Source: Kitasatospora sp. DSM 101779 (lineage in GTDB: Bacteria; Actinomycetota; Actinomycetes; Streptomycetales; Streptomycetaceae). From it: 64,000 nucleotides of DNA. The translations under genes were made by a program, and so were the position numbers. The first letter of the stretch is position 1; every line of letters starts with the position of its first letter. Shown here one piece after another: positions 17,466 to 26,840 of this stretch. The DNA lies in assembly GCF_025655475.1 (NCBI RefSeq), contig NZ_JAHTIK010000001.1, positions 6,004,437 through 6,068,436 on the forward strand, written 5' to 3'. Below the pieces are notes generated by a model that saw only the letters and a program-made list of their open reading frames with translations, was not told the origin of the DNA and did not search any database.

Positions 17466-18434
17466 ATGTCCAACGAGAGTCCGGCACCCAAGCACGTCCC
17501 GGTGATGCTGCAGCGCTGCATGGACGCGCTGGCCCCGGCGGCCTCCGCGCCCGGCGCCGTGGTGGTCGACGCCACCCTGGGCCTCGGCGGCCACAGCGAG
17601 GCGATCCTCACCCAGTTCCCCGGGGCCCGGCTGGTCGCGGTGGACCGCGACCCCGCCGCGCTGGAGCTCTCCGCGCAGCGCCTGGCCCCCTTCGGCGACC
17701 GGGCCACCCTGGTGCACGCCGTGTACGACGAGATCCCGCAGGTCCTCGACGACCTGGGCATCCCCGAGGTGCACGGCGTCCTGTTCGACCTCGGCGTCTC
17801 GTCGATGCAGCTGGACGAGGCCGACCGCGGCTTCGCCTACGCCCAGGACGCCCCGCTCGACATGCGGATGGACCAGACCCGCGGCCTGAGCGCCGCCGAG
17901 GTCCTCAACACCTACAGCCACGGAGACCTCGCCCGGATCCTCAAGGTCTACGGCGAGGAGCGGTTCGCCGGGAAGATCGCCTCGGTGATCGTCCGCGAAC
18001 GGCAGAAGGAACCGTTCACCACCAGCGCGCGTCTCGTCGAATTGGTACGCAACGCCATCCCGGCGGCGACCCGGCGCACCGGCGGCAACCCGGCCAAGCG
18101 CACCTTCCAGGCCCTGCGGATCGAGGTCAACGGGGAACTGGAGGTGCTGGACCGGGCGATCCCCGGCGCACTGGAGCGCCTCGCGGTCGGCGGCCGGATC
18201 GTGGTCATGTCCTACCAGTCCCTGGAGGACCGCCTGGTCAAGCAGTACTTCCAGGCCGGCGCCACGTCCACCGCTCCGCCCGGGCTGCCGTTCGTACCCG
18301 AGGAACTCCAGCCCTGGCTGAAGTTGCACACCCGCGGCGCGGAGCTGGCCACCGAGGCGGAGATCGAGGAGAACCGGCGCGCCGCGCCCGTCCGGCTGCG
18401 CGTGGCGGAGAGGATCAGGGCGACCCGGCGCTGA
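17466..18434 (+). CDS. rsmH: 16S rRNA (cytosine(1402)-N4)-methyltransferase RsmH
   Basis: A 322-aa SAM-dependent methyltransferase (MraW) that methylates C1402 of 16S rRNA. The N-terminal H-V-P-V-M-L is conserved, motif I is D-A-T-L-G-L-G-G-H-S-E-A, and D-L-G-V-S-S-M-Q-L-D and R-G-F-A-Y contribute to the active site. The C-terminal half has the family's helical insert and the S-Y-Q-S-L-E-D-R motif. ATG 17466 is chosen because similarity starts at K-H-V-P-V; the upstream in-frame extension is rejected. It is the first gene of the dcw run, and the 43-base gap to ftsL suggests cotranscription. Confidence 0.95.
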   Translation: MSNESPAPKHVPVMLQRCMDALAPAASAPGAVVVDATLGLGGHSEAILTQFPGARLVAVDRDPAALELSAQRLAPFGDRATLVHAVYDEIPQVLDDLGIPEVHGVLFDLGVSSMQLDEADRGFAYAQDAPLDMRMDQTRGLSAAEVLNTYSHGDLARILKVYGEERFAGKIASVIVRERQKEPFTTSARLVELVRNAIPAATRRTGGNPAKRTFQALRIEVNGELEVLDRAIPGALERLAVGGRIVVMSYQSLEDRLVKQYFQAGATSTAPPGLPFVPEELQPWLKLHTRGAELATEAEIEENRRAAPVRLRVAERIRATRR

Positions 18435-18477
18435 CCGGGGAGGACGGCGAGCGAGGAACGGCGAGAGGGAGGGCGCA

Positions 18478-19083
18478 GTGCCGGTGGCCGGCGGTGGGCC
18501 CCTGCTGCCCGCGGGCGGGCGGGGCGGTCGGACCCGAAGGAGCGGCGCGCTCCCGGGGCAGACGGGACGGGGGCGGATCACCGCCCGCCCGCAGACCCGG
18601 TCGGTCCGCGGACGGACACCGTTCGCCGTGCTGATCGTCGTGCTGCTCTCGGCCGGGCTGCTCGGCCTGCTGATGCTCAACACCGCCCTCAACGAGGGTT
18701 CCTTCGAGCTGTCCCGGCTGAAGAAGCAGACCACCGACCTGACCGACGAGAAGCAGGGCCTGCAGGCGCAGATCGACCAGAACGCCGCACCCGACGCACT
18801 CGCCCGCCGCGCCCGCGAACTGGGCATGGTGCCCGGCGGCGGCCCGGCCTTCCTGCAGGACGACGGCAAGGTGCTCGGCAAGCCCGGCCAGGCCCAGGAC
18901 AGCCCGCCGGTCAAGCGGCCCGAGGACGCCTCCGCCGCCCCCTCGGCCCCGTCCGGTGATCCCTCCGCCGCGGCCGGAACGGCGTCCCGGTCGCCGGGTG
19001 CGGGCGACGACGGGGTGCAGATCGCACCCGCCCCGCCGGCCGCTCCCACCTCGACGGCCCCGCACCCCGGGAGCGGACGATGA
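18478..19083 (+). CDS. ftsL: Cell division protein FtsL-like
   Basis: A 201-aa bitopic membrane protein. It has a basic cytoplasmic N-terminus, one membrane segment at about residues 49-68 (F-A-V-L-I-V-V-L-L-S-A-G-L-L-G-L-L-M-L), a short coiled coil (residues 75-110, with L-K-K-Q-T-T-D-L-T-D-E-K) and R-A-R-E-L-G-M-V, typical of FtsL/DivIC proteins. The C-terminal 80 residues are Pro/Ser/Ala-rich. It should bridge FtsQ and the FtsW-FtsI synthase at the septum. GTG 18478 has a GGGAGGG ribosome site. Its stop overlaps the ftsI start. Confidence 0.88.
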   Translation: MPVAGGGPLLPAGGRGGRTRRSGALPGQTGRGRITARPQTRSVRGRTPFAVLIVVLLSAGLLGLLMLNTALNEGSFELSRLKKQTTDLTDEKQGLQAQIDQNAAPDALARRARELGMVPGGGPAFLQDDGKVLGKPGQAQDSPPVKRPEDASAAPSAPSGDPSAAAGTASRSPGAGDDGVQIAPAPPAAPTSTAPHPGSGR

Positions 19084-21194
19084 GCACACCGCGCCGCCCG
19101 CAGGGCCCCGGCGACCGCCGCCCGCACCGCCCCGGGGAGCCCGGCCGCAAACCCGCCGACCGGGCCCGCACCCCCCGCCCGCGCAGCGCCGACCAGGCCC
19201 GCCGGACACCCCCGCGCCCCGACCGGGGCCGTGCCGCCGACCCGCGCGCCGCCCATCCGGCCCGCCGCCCGCAGCGTCCCGCGGCCCGCCCGCAGCCGCG
19301 CATGATCCGCCTCGCCGACCCGCGCAAGCGGCTGCGGCTGGCCGGCATCGCGCTGGTCGTCGTCTTCACGGTCTTCGCCGGGCGGCTCGTCCAGCTGCAG
19401 CTGCTCGACTCGCACGCGCTCGCCTCCGAGGCCGGCGCCAACCAGTACGTGCCGGTCGTGCTGTCCGCGGAGCGCGGCTCGATAACGTCCAGCGACGGCA
19501 CCGTCCTGGCGACCACCGTCGACGCCTACGACATCACCGCCGACCCCACGCTGTTCACCCCCGAGGCCACCCACGTCCCGGACGCGCCGGAGCAGGCCGC
19601 CGCGCTGCTCGCGCCGATCCTCGGCGTGCCCAAGGAGAAGATCGCCGGGCTGCTGCACCTCAACCCGAAAAACCCGAAGAGCCGGTACGCGCTGCTCGCC
19701 CCCCGGCAGACCCCGGAGGCGAAGAACAGGATCGCCGACCTGCGCGCCGACCTGGCCAAGCAGGCCGACACCAAGGCCTGCCGGGGGCAGCGCCAGCTGC
19801 TCGGCAAGCCCGTGGACAAGGGGGGCCGGACCGCGGTCGACACCGCCTGCGCCAACACCCTCGCCGGGGTGGTCTGGTCGCCCAGCAAGCGCCGGGTCTA
19901 CCCGGCCGGCGACCTCGCCGGAAACCTGGTCGGCTTCGTCAACGCCGAGGGCACCGGCACCGGCGGGCTGGAGCTGCAGTACCAGAAGGACCTGGCCGGC
20001 GTGGACGGGCGCTCCACCTACGCCTCGGTCGGCGGGCGGATCGTGCCCGGCTCCGGCGGCGGCATGCAGGCGCCGGTGCCCGGCACCGACCTGCGGCTGA
20101 CCATCGACAAGGACATCCAGTGGGCCGCCCAGCGGGCCATCACCGACCAGGTCGCCAACGCCGGGGCGGAGAAGGGCTACGTCGTCGTCCAGGACGTGAA
20201 GACCGGCCGGGTCCTCGCCATGGCCACCTCGCCCGGCCTGGACCCGAACAAGCTCGCCTCGGCCCGGCCCGAGCAGCTCGGCAACGCCGCCGTCCAGGAC
20301 GCCTACGAGCCCGGCTCCACCGCCAAGCTGATGACCATGGCCGCGGTGCTGGACACCGGCACCGCGACCTGGGACACCCACGTCACGGTGCCCAACACGC
20401 TGCAGCGCTCCGACCGGGTCTTCCACGACGACGTCGACCACGAGACCTGGTACCTGACGCTGGCCGGCGTGCTCGCCAAGTCCTCCAACATCGGCACCAT
20501 CGAGGCCGCCGAGCACCTGGGCAAGGACCAGGCCCAGGCCAACCAGGTGCTCGGCGGCTACCTGCAGAAGTTCGGGATCGGGCAGCCCACCGGACTCGGC
20601 TTCCCCGGCGAGACCCGCGGCATCCTCGCCAAGCCGGAGGACTGGAAGGGCTCGCAGCAGTACACCATCCCGTTCGGGCAGGGCCTGTCGGTCAACGCCC
20701 TGCAGGCCACCTCGGTGTTCTCCACCATCGCCAACGGCGGGGTGCGGGTCGCGCCCGGCATGGTCATGGGCACCACCGGCCCGGACGGCCGCTACACCCA
20801 GTCCCCGCCCGGCGCGCAGACCCGGGTGGTGAGCGAGGCGACCGCGAAGACGCTGACCGAGATGCTGGAGTCCGTCGTCACCGACGAGCAGGGCACCGGC
20901 ACCAAGGCCGCGATCCCCGGCTACCGGGTGGCCGGCAAGACCGGCACCGCCAACCGCGTGGACCCGAAGACCGGCCGGTACTCCGGGTACACCGCCTCCT
21001 TCATCGGCTTCGCACCGGCCGACCAGCCCCGGGTCACCGTCTCCTGCGTGATCCAGGACCCGGTCAACGGCCACTTCGGCGGCCAGCTGTGCGGCCCGGT
21101 GTTCAAGCAGGTGATGGAGTTCGCCCTGAAGACCCTGCGGGTCGCGCCCAGCGGCAGCGAGGCGCCGAACCTGCCCGTCGACTGGAAGCCCTGA
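19080..21194 (+). CDS. ftsI: Septal peptidoglycan transpeptidase FtsI (class B PBP)
   Basis: A 704-aa penicillin-binding protein. The cytoplasmic first ~75 residues are unusually Pro/Arg-rich, followed by one membrane anchor near residues 83-103, a dimerisation domain, and a transpeptidase domain. The catalytic serine is S413 in G-S-T-A-K (K416), the second motif is S468-S-N470 and the third is K620-T-G. It cross-links septal peptidoglycan with FtsW. The ATG overlaps the ftsL stop (ATGA) and the ftsI stop overlaps the murE start. Length fits actinobacterial FtsI with an N-terminal extension. Confidence 0.96.
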   Translation: MSTPRRPQGPGDRRPHRPGEPGRKPADRARTPRPRSADQARRTPPRPDRGRAADPRAAHPARRPQRPAARPQPRMIRLADPRKRLRLAGIALVVVFTVFAGRLVQLQLLDSHALASEAGANQYVPVVLSAERGSITSSDGTVLATTVDAYDITADPTLFTPEATHVPDAPEQAAALLAPILGVPKEKIAGLLHLNPKNPKSRYALLAPRQTPEAKNRIADLRADLAKQADTKACRGQRQLLGKPVDKGGRTAVDTACANTLAGVVWSPSKRRVYPAGDLAGNLVGFVNAEGTGTGGLELQYQKDLAGVDGRSTYASVGGRIVPGSGGGMQAPVPGTDLRLTIDKDIQWAAQRAITDQVANAGAEKGYVVVQDVKTGRVLAMATSPGLDPNKLASARPEQLGNAAVQDAYEPGSTAKLMTMAAVLDTGTATWDTHVTVPNTLQRSDRVFHDDVDHETWYLTLAGVLAKSSNIGTIEAAEHLGKDQAQANQVLGGYLQKFGIGQPTGLGFPGETRGILAKPEDWKGSQQYTIPFGQGLSVNALQATSVFSTIANGGVRVAPGMVMGTTGPDGRYTQSPPGAQTRVVSEATAKTLTEMLESVVTDEQGTGTKAAIPGYRVAGKTGTANRVDPKTGRYSGYTASFIGFAPADQPRVTVSCVIQDPVNGHFGGQLCGPVFKQVMEFALKTLRVAPSGSEAPNLPVDWKP

Positions 21195-22894
21195 TGAACG
21201 ACGCCCCCGACCACCGCAGCAGCGATCCGCGCCCGGCGGAGCGGAACGACGGGGGCACCCCCGCCCGGTTTGGCCCTGGAGGCCCTTCGGCCGATACCCT
21301 GCCCGCCGTGCCGAAACCCGATCAAATCTCCGCGAGCCCGCCCCGCCCCTCCAGCCCGGCGGCGCTGCCGCTCGCCGAGGTCGCCCGACAGCTGGGCCTG
21401 GCGCCCGCAGAGGGCCCCGGGGTCACCGGCATCACCCACGACTCCCGGGCGGTGCGCCCCGGCGACGTGTACGTGGCGTTCCCCGGTGCCAACCACCACG
21501 GCGCCGCCTTCGCCGGGCAGGCGGTGGCGGCGGGCGCCGTCGCCGTGCTGACCGACCCGGCCGGCGCCGAGCTCGCCCGGGACGCCGGTGCGCCGCTGCT
21601 GGTGGTGGACAACGTCCGCGGTGCGATGGGCCACCTCGCCGCCGCGGTGTACGGGCGCCCCAGCGAGCAGCTGCTGATGATCGGCCTGACCGGCACCAAC
21701 GGCAAGACCACCACCTCCTACCTGGTCGAGGCCGGACTGCGCGGCGGCGGCCTGCTGCCCGGGGTGATCGGCACCGTCGAGATGCGGGTCGGCAGCGAGC
21801 GGATCAAGAGCGAGCGCACCACCCCCGAGTCCACCGACCTGCACGCCGTCCTCGCGGTGATGCGCGAGCGCGGCGCGGCCGCCGTGGTCATGGAGGTCTC
21901 CAGCCACGCCCTGGTCTTCGGCCGGGTCGACGGGGTGCTGTACGACGTCGCGCTGTTCAACAACCTCACCCCCGAGCACCTCGACTTCCACCCGGACATG
22001 GAGGACTACTACCGGGCCAAGGCCCGGCTCTTCCAGACCGACAAGGCCCGCCGCGGGGTGGCCAACCTCGACGACGCCTACGGCCGCCGGCTGGCCGGCG
22101 AGGCGCCGATCCCGGTGGTGACCTTCTCCGCGAAGGGCGACCCGGAGGCCGACTGGCGGGCCGTGGACGTCCAGCTCGGCCCGGCCGGCTCGACCTTCCG
22201 CGTGGTCGGCCCGGACGGCGCCGCCGCGGACGCCTCGGTGCCGCTGCCCGGCCCGTTCAACGTGGCCAACGCGCTCGGCGCGATCACCGCCCTGGTCACC
22301 GCCGGCGTGCCGCTGCACTCCGCGGTCGCCGGGGTCGCCGCCTCGACCGGCGTGCCCGGCCGCCTGGAGCGGGTCGACGCCGGCCAGCCGTACGTCGCCG
22401 TGGTCGACTACGCGCACAAGCCGGACGCCCTGAAGGCCGTCCTGGAGTCGCTGCGCGAGGTCACCAAGGGCCGGCTGCACGTGGTCGTCGGCTGCGGCGG
22501 CGACCGCGACCCGTTCAAGCGCGGCCCGATGGGCGCCATCGCCGCGCGGATCGCCGACACCGCCGTGCTGACCAGCGACAACCCGCGCTCCGAGGACCCG
22601 CTGGCGATCCTCACCGCGATGCTCGCCGGCGCCGCCGAGGTGCCCGAGGAGGAGCGCGGCGAGGTGCTGGTGGTGCCGGACCGCGCCGAGGCGATCAGGC
22701 ACGCCGTCGCCCGGGCGCACGCCGGGGACACCGTCCTGGTGGCCGGCAAGGGCCACGAGGTCGGCCAGTACGCGAAGGGCGAGGTCCGCCCGTTCGACGA
22801 CCGTGAGGAGCTGCGCGAGGCCATCGCGCGGACCGTCCGCCCCCAGCAGGCCACCGCCCGCCCCGAGCAGGCCCCCGAAGGAGAGCAGCCGTGA
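21194..22894 (+). CDS. murE: UDP-MurNAc-tripeptide synthetase MurE
   Basis: A 566-aa Mur ligase adding the third amino acid (a diaminopimelate) to UDP-MurNAc-L-Ala-D-Glu. The ATP loop is G167-T-N-G-K171-T-T. D462-N-P-R465 is the diaminopimelate-selecting motif, so DAP rather than lysine is added; LL-DAP is the known form in Streptomyces. ATG 21194 (TGATG with the ftsI stop) is taken for coupling, but the first ~50 residues are disordered and unlike other MurE. An alternative GTG at 21308 with its own TACCCT -10 seven bases upstream is plausible. The stop overlaps the murF start. Confidence 0.93.
   Translation: MNDAPDHRSSDPRPAERNDGGTPARFGPGGPSADTLPAVPKPDQISASPPRPSSPAALPLAEVARQLGLAPAEGPGVTGITHDSRAVRPGDVYVAFPGANHHGAAFAGQAVAAGAVAVLTDPAGAELARDAGAPLLVVDNVRGAMGHLAAAVYGRPSEQLLMIGLTGTNGKTTTSYLVEAGLRGGGLLPGVIGTVEMRVGSERIKSERTTPESTDLHAVLAVMRERGAAAVVMEVSSHALVFGRVDGVLYDVALFNNLTPEHLDFHPDMEDYYRAKARLFQTDKARRGVANLDDAYGRRLAGEAPIPVVTFSAKGDPEADWRAVDVQLGPAGSTFRVVGPDGAAADASVPLPGPFNVANALGAITALVTAGVPLHSAVAGVAASTGVPGRLERVDAGQPYVAVVDYAHKPDALKAVLESLREVTKGRLHVVVGCGGDRDPFKRGPMGAIAARIADTAVLTSDNPRSEDPLAILTAMLAGAAEVPEEERGEVLVVPDRAEAIRHAVARAHAGDTVLVAGKGHEVGQYAKGEVRPFDDREELREAIARTVRPQQATARPEQAPEGEQP
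21270..21300 (+). promoter_or_regulatory. Possible internal promoter for a shorter MurE
   Basis: TTGGCC (21270-21275), a 19-base spacer and TACCCT (21295-21300), followed after 7 bases by an in-frame GTG at 21308. The layout matches the other leaderless starts in this window and could give separate expression of murE and genes below. Confidence 0.4.
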
Positions 22895-24294
22895 TCGCAC
22901 TGACCCTCGCCGAGGCCGCCGCGGCGGTCGGCGGCACGCTCGACGGCGCCGACCCCGAGACCGTGGTGACCGGGGCGGTCGTGGTGGACTCCCGCCAGGT
23001 GCAGCCCGGCGGCCTGTTCGTCGCCGTGGTCGGCGAGCAGGTGGACGGGCACGACTACGCCGCCAAGGCGATCGGGGCCGGCGCCGTCGCGGTGCTGGCG
23101 TCCCGTCAGGTCGGCGTGCCCGCGATCCTGGTGGACGACGTGGTGGCGGCCCTCGGCCGGCTCGCCCGCGCCGTCGTGGAGCGCGCCACCGGCACCGCCG
23201 TGGTCGCCCTCACCGGCTCCTCCGGCAAGACCAGCACCAAGGACCTGATCGCCCAGGTGCTGCAGCGCCGCGGCGAGACCGTCTACCCGCCCGGCAACCT
23301 CAACAACGAGATCGGGCACCCGATGACGGCCCTGAGGGTCGAGCCCGCCACCAGGCACCTGGTGCTGGAGATGGGCGCCCGGCACAAGGGCGACATCGAG
23401 TACCTGACCGGCATCACCCCGCCCAGCATCGCGATCGTCCTCAACGTCGGCAGCGCCCACGTCGGCGAGTTCGGCTCCAAGGAGGGCATCGCGCAGGCCA
23501 AGGGCGAGATCGTCGAGGCGCTCGGCGCCGACGGCGTCGCCGTCCTCAACGCCGACGACCCGCTGGTGCGGGCGATGGCGAGCCGCACCAAGGGCCGCGT
23601 CGTGCTCTTCGGCGAGAGCCGGGACGCCCACGTCCGTGCAGCCGACGTTCGCCTGGACGCCACCGGACGGCCGTCCTTCACGCTGATCACCCCAGCCGGT
23701 TCCGCACCCGTGAACCTGCGCCTGTACGGTGAGCACCACGTCTCGAACGCCCTCGCCGCCGCAGCGGTGGCGGTGGAGCTCGGGATGCCCGTCGACGACA
23801 CCGCCGAAGCGCTCAGCGAGGCGGGTGCGCTGTCCCGCTGGCGCATGGAGGTCGTCGACCGGGCCGACGGTGTCACCGTCGTCAACGACGCCTACAACGC
23901 GAACCCGGACTCGATGCGGGCCGCACTCCGGGCGCTGGTGTCGATGGCCGGCCGCGGCCCGGAGCGCCGCCGCACCTTCGCGGTGCTCGGGGAGATGCGG
24001 GAGCTCGGCGAGGACAGCCTCGACGAGCACGACGCCATCGGGCGGCTCGCCGTCCGGCTCGACGTCACCAAGCTGGTGGCGGTGGGCGGACGCGAGGCGG
24101 CCTGCATGGAACTCGGCGCGAGGAACGAAGGTTCGTGGGGTGAGGAGTCGGTGCTGGTGTCCGACGCGGACGCGGCGATCGAGCTGCTGCGCAGTCAGCT
24201 GCAGCCTGGGGACGTGGTGCTGGTGAAGGCCTCCCGTTCGGCCGGCCTGGAGAAGGTCGCTGAGGCCCTGCTCGCCGATGGGGCCGCTCAGTGA
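22891..24294 (+). CDS. murF: UDP-MurNAc-tripeptide:D-Ala-D-Ala ligase MurF
   Basis: A 467-aa Mur ligase that completes the pentapeptide by adding D-Ala-D-Ala. The ATP-binding loop is G109-S-S-G-K113-T, and the H-V-G-E-F-G and N-D-A-Y-N-A-N-P motifs are the characteristic middle and ribose/C-domain elements of MurF. The GTG overlaps the murE stop by four bases (GTGA), and its own stop overlaps mraY likewise. Length is typical. Confidence 0.95.
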   Translation: MIALTLAEAAAAVGGTLDGADPETVVTGAVVVDSRQVQPGGLFVAVVGEQVDGHDYAAKAIGAGAVAVLASRQVGVPAILVDDVVAALGRLARAVVERATGTAVVALTGSSGKTSTKDLIAQVLQRRGETVYPPGNLNNEIGHPMTALRVEPATRHLVLEMGARHKGDIEYLTGITPPSIAIVLNVGSAHVGEFGSKEGIAQAKGEIVEALGADGVAVLNADDPLVRAMASRTKGRVVLFGESRDAHVRAADVRLDATGRPSFTLITPAGSAPVNLRLYGEHHVSNALAAAAVAVELGMPVDDTAEALSEAGALSRWRMEVVDRADGVTVVNDAYNANPDSMRAALRALVSMAGRGPERRRTFAVLGEMRELGEDSLDEHDAIGRLAVRLDVTKLVAVGGREAACMELGARNEGSWGEESVLVSDADAAIELLRSQLQPGDVVLVKASRSAGLEKVAEALLADGAAQ

Positions 24295-25352
24295 AGCAGA
24301 TCCTCTTCTCCGGCGGCATCGGACTGATCCTGTCGCTGCTGGGCACGCCCGCCCTGATCAAGCTGCTGGCCAAGCACGGCTACGGCCAGTACATCCGCGA
24401 CGACGGCCCCAAGGCCCACCACAGCAAGCGCGGCACCCCCACCATGGGCGGCATCGCGTTCATCCTGGCGACGCTGATCGCCTACTTCGCCACCAAGGCG
24501 ATAACGGGCGAGTCGCCCACGGCTTCCGGTCTGCTGGTGCTGTTCCTGACGGCGGGTCTGGGCCTGGTCGGCTTCCTCGACGACTACATCAAGGTCGTCA
24601 AGCGTCGCTCCCTCGGCCTGCGGGCCAAGGCGAAGCTGCTCGGCCAGTCCTTCGTCGGCCTCGCCTTCGCCGTCCTGTCGCTCCAGTTCGCCGACAGCCG
24701 CGGACAGACTCCCGCCTCCACCAGCCTGTCGTTCGTCAACGACTTCAAGTGGTCGATCGGCCCGGTGCTGTTCGTCATCTTCGCCTACTTCATGATCGCC
24801 GCGATGTCGAACGGCGTGAACCTCACCGACGGCCTCGACGGCCTCGCCACCGGCGCCTCGGTGATGGTCTTCGGCGCGTACGTCTTCATCGGCGTCTGGC
24901 AGTACGGCCAGACCTGCGCCCACATGATCACCGCCACCGCGAGCTGCTACGAGGTCCGCGACCCGCTCGACCTCGCCGTCGTCGCCTCCGCCCTGATGGG
25001 CTCCTGCTTCGGCTTCCTGTGGTGGAACACCTCGCCCGCCAAGATCTTCATGGGTGACACCGGCTCGCTCGCCCTCGGCGGCGCCCTCGCCGGCCTCGCC
25101 ATCTGCTCCCGCACCGAACTGCTGCTGGCCCTGCTCGGCGGCCTGTTCGTGATCATCACCCTGTCCGTGATCATCCAGGTCGGCTCGTTCCGGATGACCG
25201 GCAAGCGCGTCTTCAAGATGGCGCCGCTCCAGCACCACTTCGAGCTCAAGGGCTGGAGCGAGGTGCTCATCGTCGTCCGCTTCTGGATCATCCAGGGCCT
25301 GTGCGTCGCCGTCGGCCTCGGACTCTTCTACGCAGGATGGGTGGCCGGATGA
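24291..25352 (+). CDS. mraY: Phospho-MurNAc-pentapeptide translocase MraY
   Basis: A 353-aa polytopic membrane enzyme transferring phospho-MurNAc-pentapeptide to undecaprenyl phosphate to make lipid I. About ten membrane helices are present. Catalytic-loop motifs are F-L-D-D-Y (D97, D98), N-L-T-D-G-L-D-G-L and M-G-D-T-G-S-L-A-L-G-G, and the L-Q-H-H-F-E histidine motif closes the active site. GTG 24291 overlaps murF. It is coupled to murD by an ATGA overlap. Confidence 0.96.
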   Translation: MKQILFSGGIGLILSLLGTPALIKLLAKHGYGQYIRDDGPKAHHSKRGTPTMGGIAFILATLIAYFATKAITGESPTASGLLVLFLTAGLGLVGFLDDYIKVVKRRSLGLRAKAKLLGQSFVGLAFAVLSLQFADSRGQTPASTSLSFVNDFKWSIGPVLFVIFAYFMIAAMSNGVNLTDGLDGLATGASVMVFGAYVFIGVWQYGQTCAHMITATASCYEVRDPLDLAVVASALMGSCFGFLWWNTSPAKIFMGDTGSLALGGALAGLAICSRTELLLALLGGLFVIITLSVIIQVGSFRMTGKRVFKMAPLQHHFELKGWSEVLIVVRFWIIQGLCVAVGLGLFYAGWVAG

Positions 25353-26776
25353 CGGAGAACCCCGACTGGAACGGCCTGAGGGCCGTCGTGGCGGGCCTCG
25401 GCCTGTCCGGCGTCAGCGCCGCCCGGGTGCTGCGCGACCTCGGCGCCGACGTCACCGTCGTCGACGGCGGCGACGGCCCCGCACTGCGCGCCAAGGCCGC
25501 CGACCTCACCGGCATCGCCGTCCGCCTCGGCGACGGCGCGACCCTCCCCGAGGGCACCGAACTGATCGTCACCTCGCCCGGCTGGCCGCCGAACAGCCCG
25601 CTGTTCGTCGCCGCCGAGCAGGCCGGCGTCCCCGTCTGGGGCGACGTCGAACTCGCCTGGCGGCTGCGCCGCCCGCACCCGGCGACCGGAGAACCCGCCC
25701 CCTGGCTGGCCGTCACCGGCACCAACGGCAAGACCACCACCGTCCAGATGCTCGCCTCGATCCTCACGGCGGCGGGAGAGCGGACCGCCGCCGTCGGCAA
25801 CGTCGGCGTCTCCGTCCTGGACGCGGTGCTCGCCGAGGAGCCCTACGACGTCCTCGCCGTCGAACTCTCCAGCTACCAGCTGCACTGGGCGCCCTCGCTG
25901 CGCCCGCACTCGGCGGCCGTCCTCAACCTGGCGCCCGACCACCTCGACTGGCACGGCTCGATGGAGGCGTACGCCGCCGACAAGGGCCGCATCTACGAGG
26001 GCAACAAGGTCGCCTGCGTCTACAACCTGGCCGACCCGGCCACCGAGGCGCTGGTCCGCGAGGCCGACGTCGAGGAGGGCTGCCGGGCCATCGGCTTCGG
26101 CCTCGACGCCCCGAGCCTGTCGAACTTCGGCGTCGTCGACGGCCTGCTCGTCGACCGCGCGTTCGTCGAGGACCGGGCCAACAACGCGGCCGAGATCGGC
26201 TCCGTCTCCGACGTCGTGCCGGCCGCCCCGCACAACATCGCCAACGCCCTCGCCGCGGCCGCGCTCGCCCGCGCCTACGGCGTGGACGCCAAGGCCGTCC
26301 GTGACGGCCTGCGGGCCTTCCGCCCCGACGCGCACCGCATCGCGCGGGTCGCCGAGGTCGACGGGGTCACCTACGTCGACGACTCCAAGGCCACCAACAC
26401 CCACGCCGCGGCGGCCTCGCTCGCCGCGTACGAACCGGTGGTCTGGATCGCCGGCGGACTCGCCAAGGGCGCGACCTTCGACGAGCTCGTGGCGGCCGCC
26501 GCCGACCGCCTCCGGGGGGCCGTGCTGATCGGCCAGGACCGCGAGCTGATCCGCGAGGCGCTGCTGCGACACGCCCCGGATGTCCCCGTCGTCGAAGCCG
26601 CCGCGGGCCAGACTGGCGCCGAGGCGATGGCGGACGTCGTCCGGACGGCGGCCTCGCTCGCCGAGCCCGGGGACACCGTCCTGCTGGCACCCGCCTGCGC
26701 CTCGATGGACATGTTCACCAACTACGGCGAACGCGGCGACCTCTTCGCCGCCGCGGTCCTGGACCTGATGGAATAG
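25349..26776 (+). CDS. murD: UDP-MurNAc-L-Ala:D-Glu ligase MurD
   Basis: A 475-aa Mur ligase adding D-glutamate. The N-terminal Rossmann-like domain binds UDP (V-A-G-L-G-L-S-G-V-S-A-A), the ATP loop is G124-T-N-G-K128-T-T, and D-D-S-K-A-T-N in the C-terminal domain is the conserved MurD motif. ATG 25349 overlaps the mraY stop. It is the last gene before a perfect hairpin that separates it from ftsW, so it may mark the end of an upstream transcription segment. Confidence 0.95.
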   Translation: MTENPDWNGLRAVVAGLGLSGVSAARVLRDLGADVTVVDGGDGPALRAKAADLTGIAVRLGDGATLPEGTELIVTSPGWPPNSPLFVAAEQAGVPVWGDVELAWRLRRPHPATGEPAPWLAVTGTNGKTTTVQMLASILTAAGERTAAVGNVGVSVLDAVLAEEPYDVLAVELSSYQLHWAPSLRPHSAAVLNLAPDHLDWHGSMEAYAADKGRIYEGNKVACVYNLADPATEALVREADVEEGCRAIGFGLDAPSLSNFGVVDGLLVDRAFVEDRANNAAEIGSVSDVVPAAPHNIANALAAAALARAYGVDAKAVRDGLRAFRPDAHRIARVAEVDGVTYVDDSKATNTHAAAASLAAYEPVVWIAGGLAKGATFDELVAAAADRLRGAVLIGQDRELIREALLRHAPDVPVVEAAAGQTGAEAMADVVRTAASLAEPGDTVLLAPACASMDMFTNYGERGDLFAAAVLDLME

Positions 26777-26784
26777 CGGAAACA

Positions 26785-26813
26785 GGCCGGACGGCACCAG
26801 CTGCCGTCCGGCC
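26785..26813 (+). terminator. Perfect 12-bp hairpin between murD and ftsW
   Basis: GGCCGGACGGCA (26785-26796), loop CCAGC, TGCCGTCCGGCC (26802-26813). It sits 8 bases past the murD stop and 27 bases before the ftsW start. Without a T-tract it may be a terminator, a partial attenuator or an RNA-processing/stability element. Confidence 0.65.
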
Positions 26814-26840
26814 CGAGCGCGGGAGAGACAGGGGGAGCAG

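Noticed and set aside
16926..21074. Minus-strand open frame of 1382 codons opposite rsmH, ftsL and ftsI
   Set aside because: High GC makes the antisense frame open. It is Gly/Val/Asp/Arg-rich, has no ribosome site or known domain, and opposes well-supported genes.
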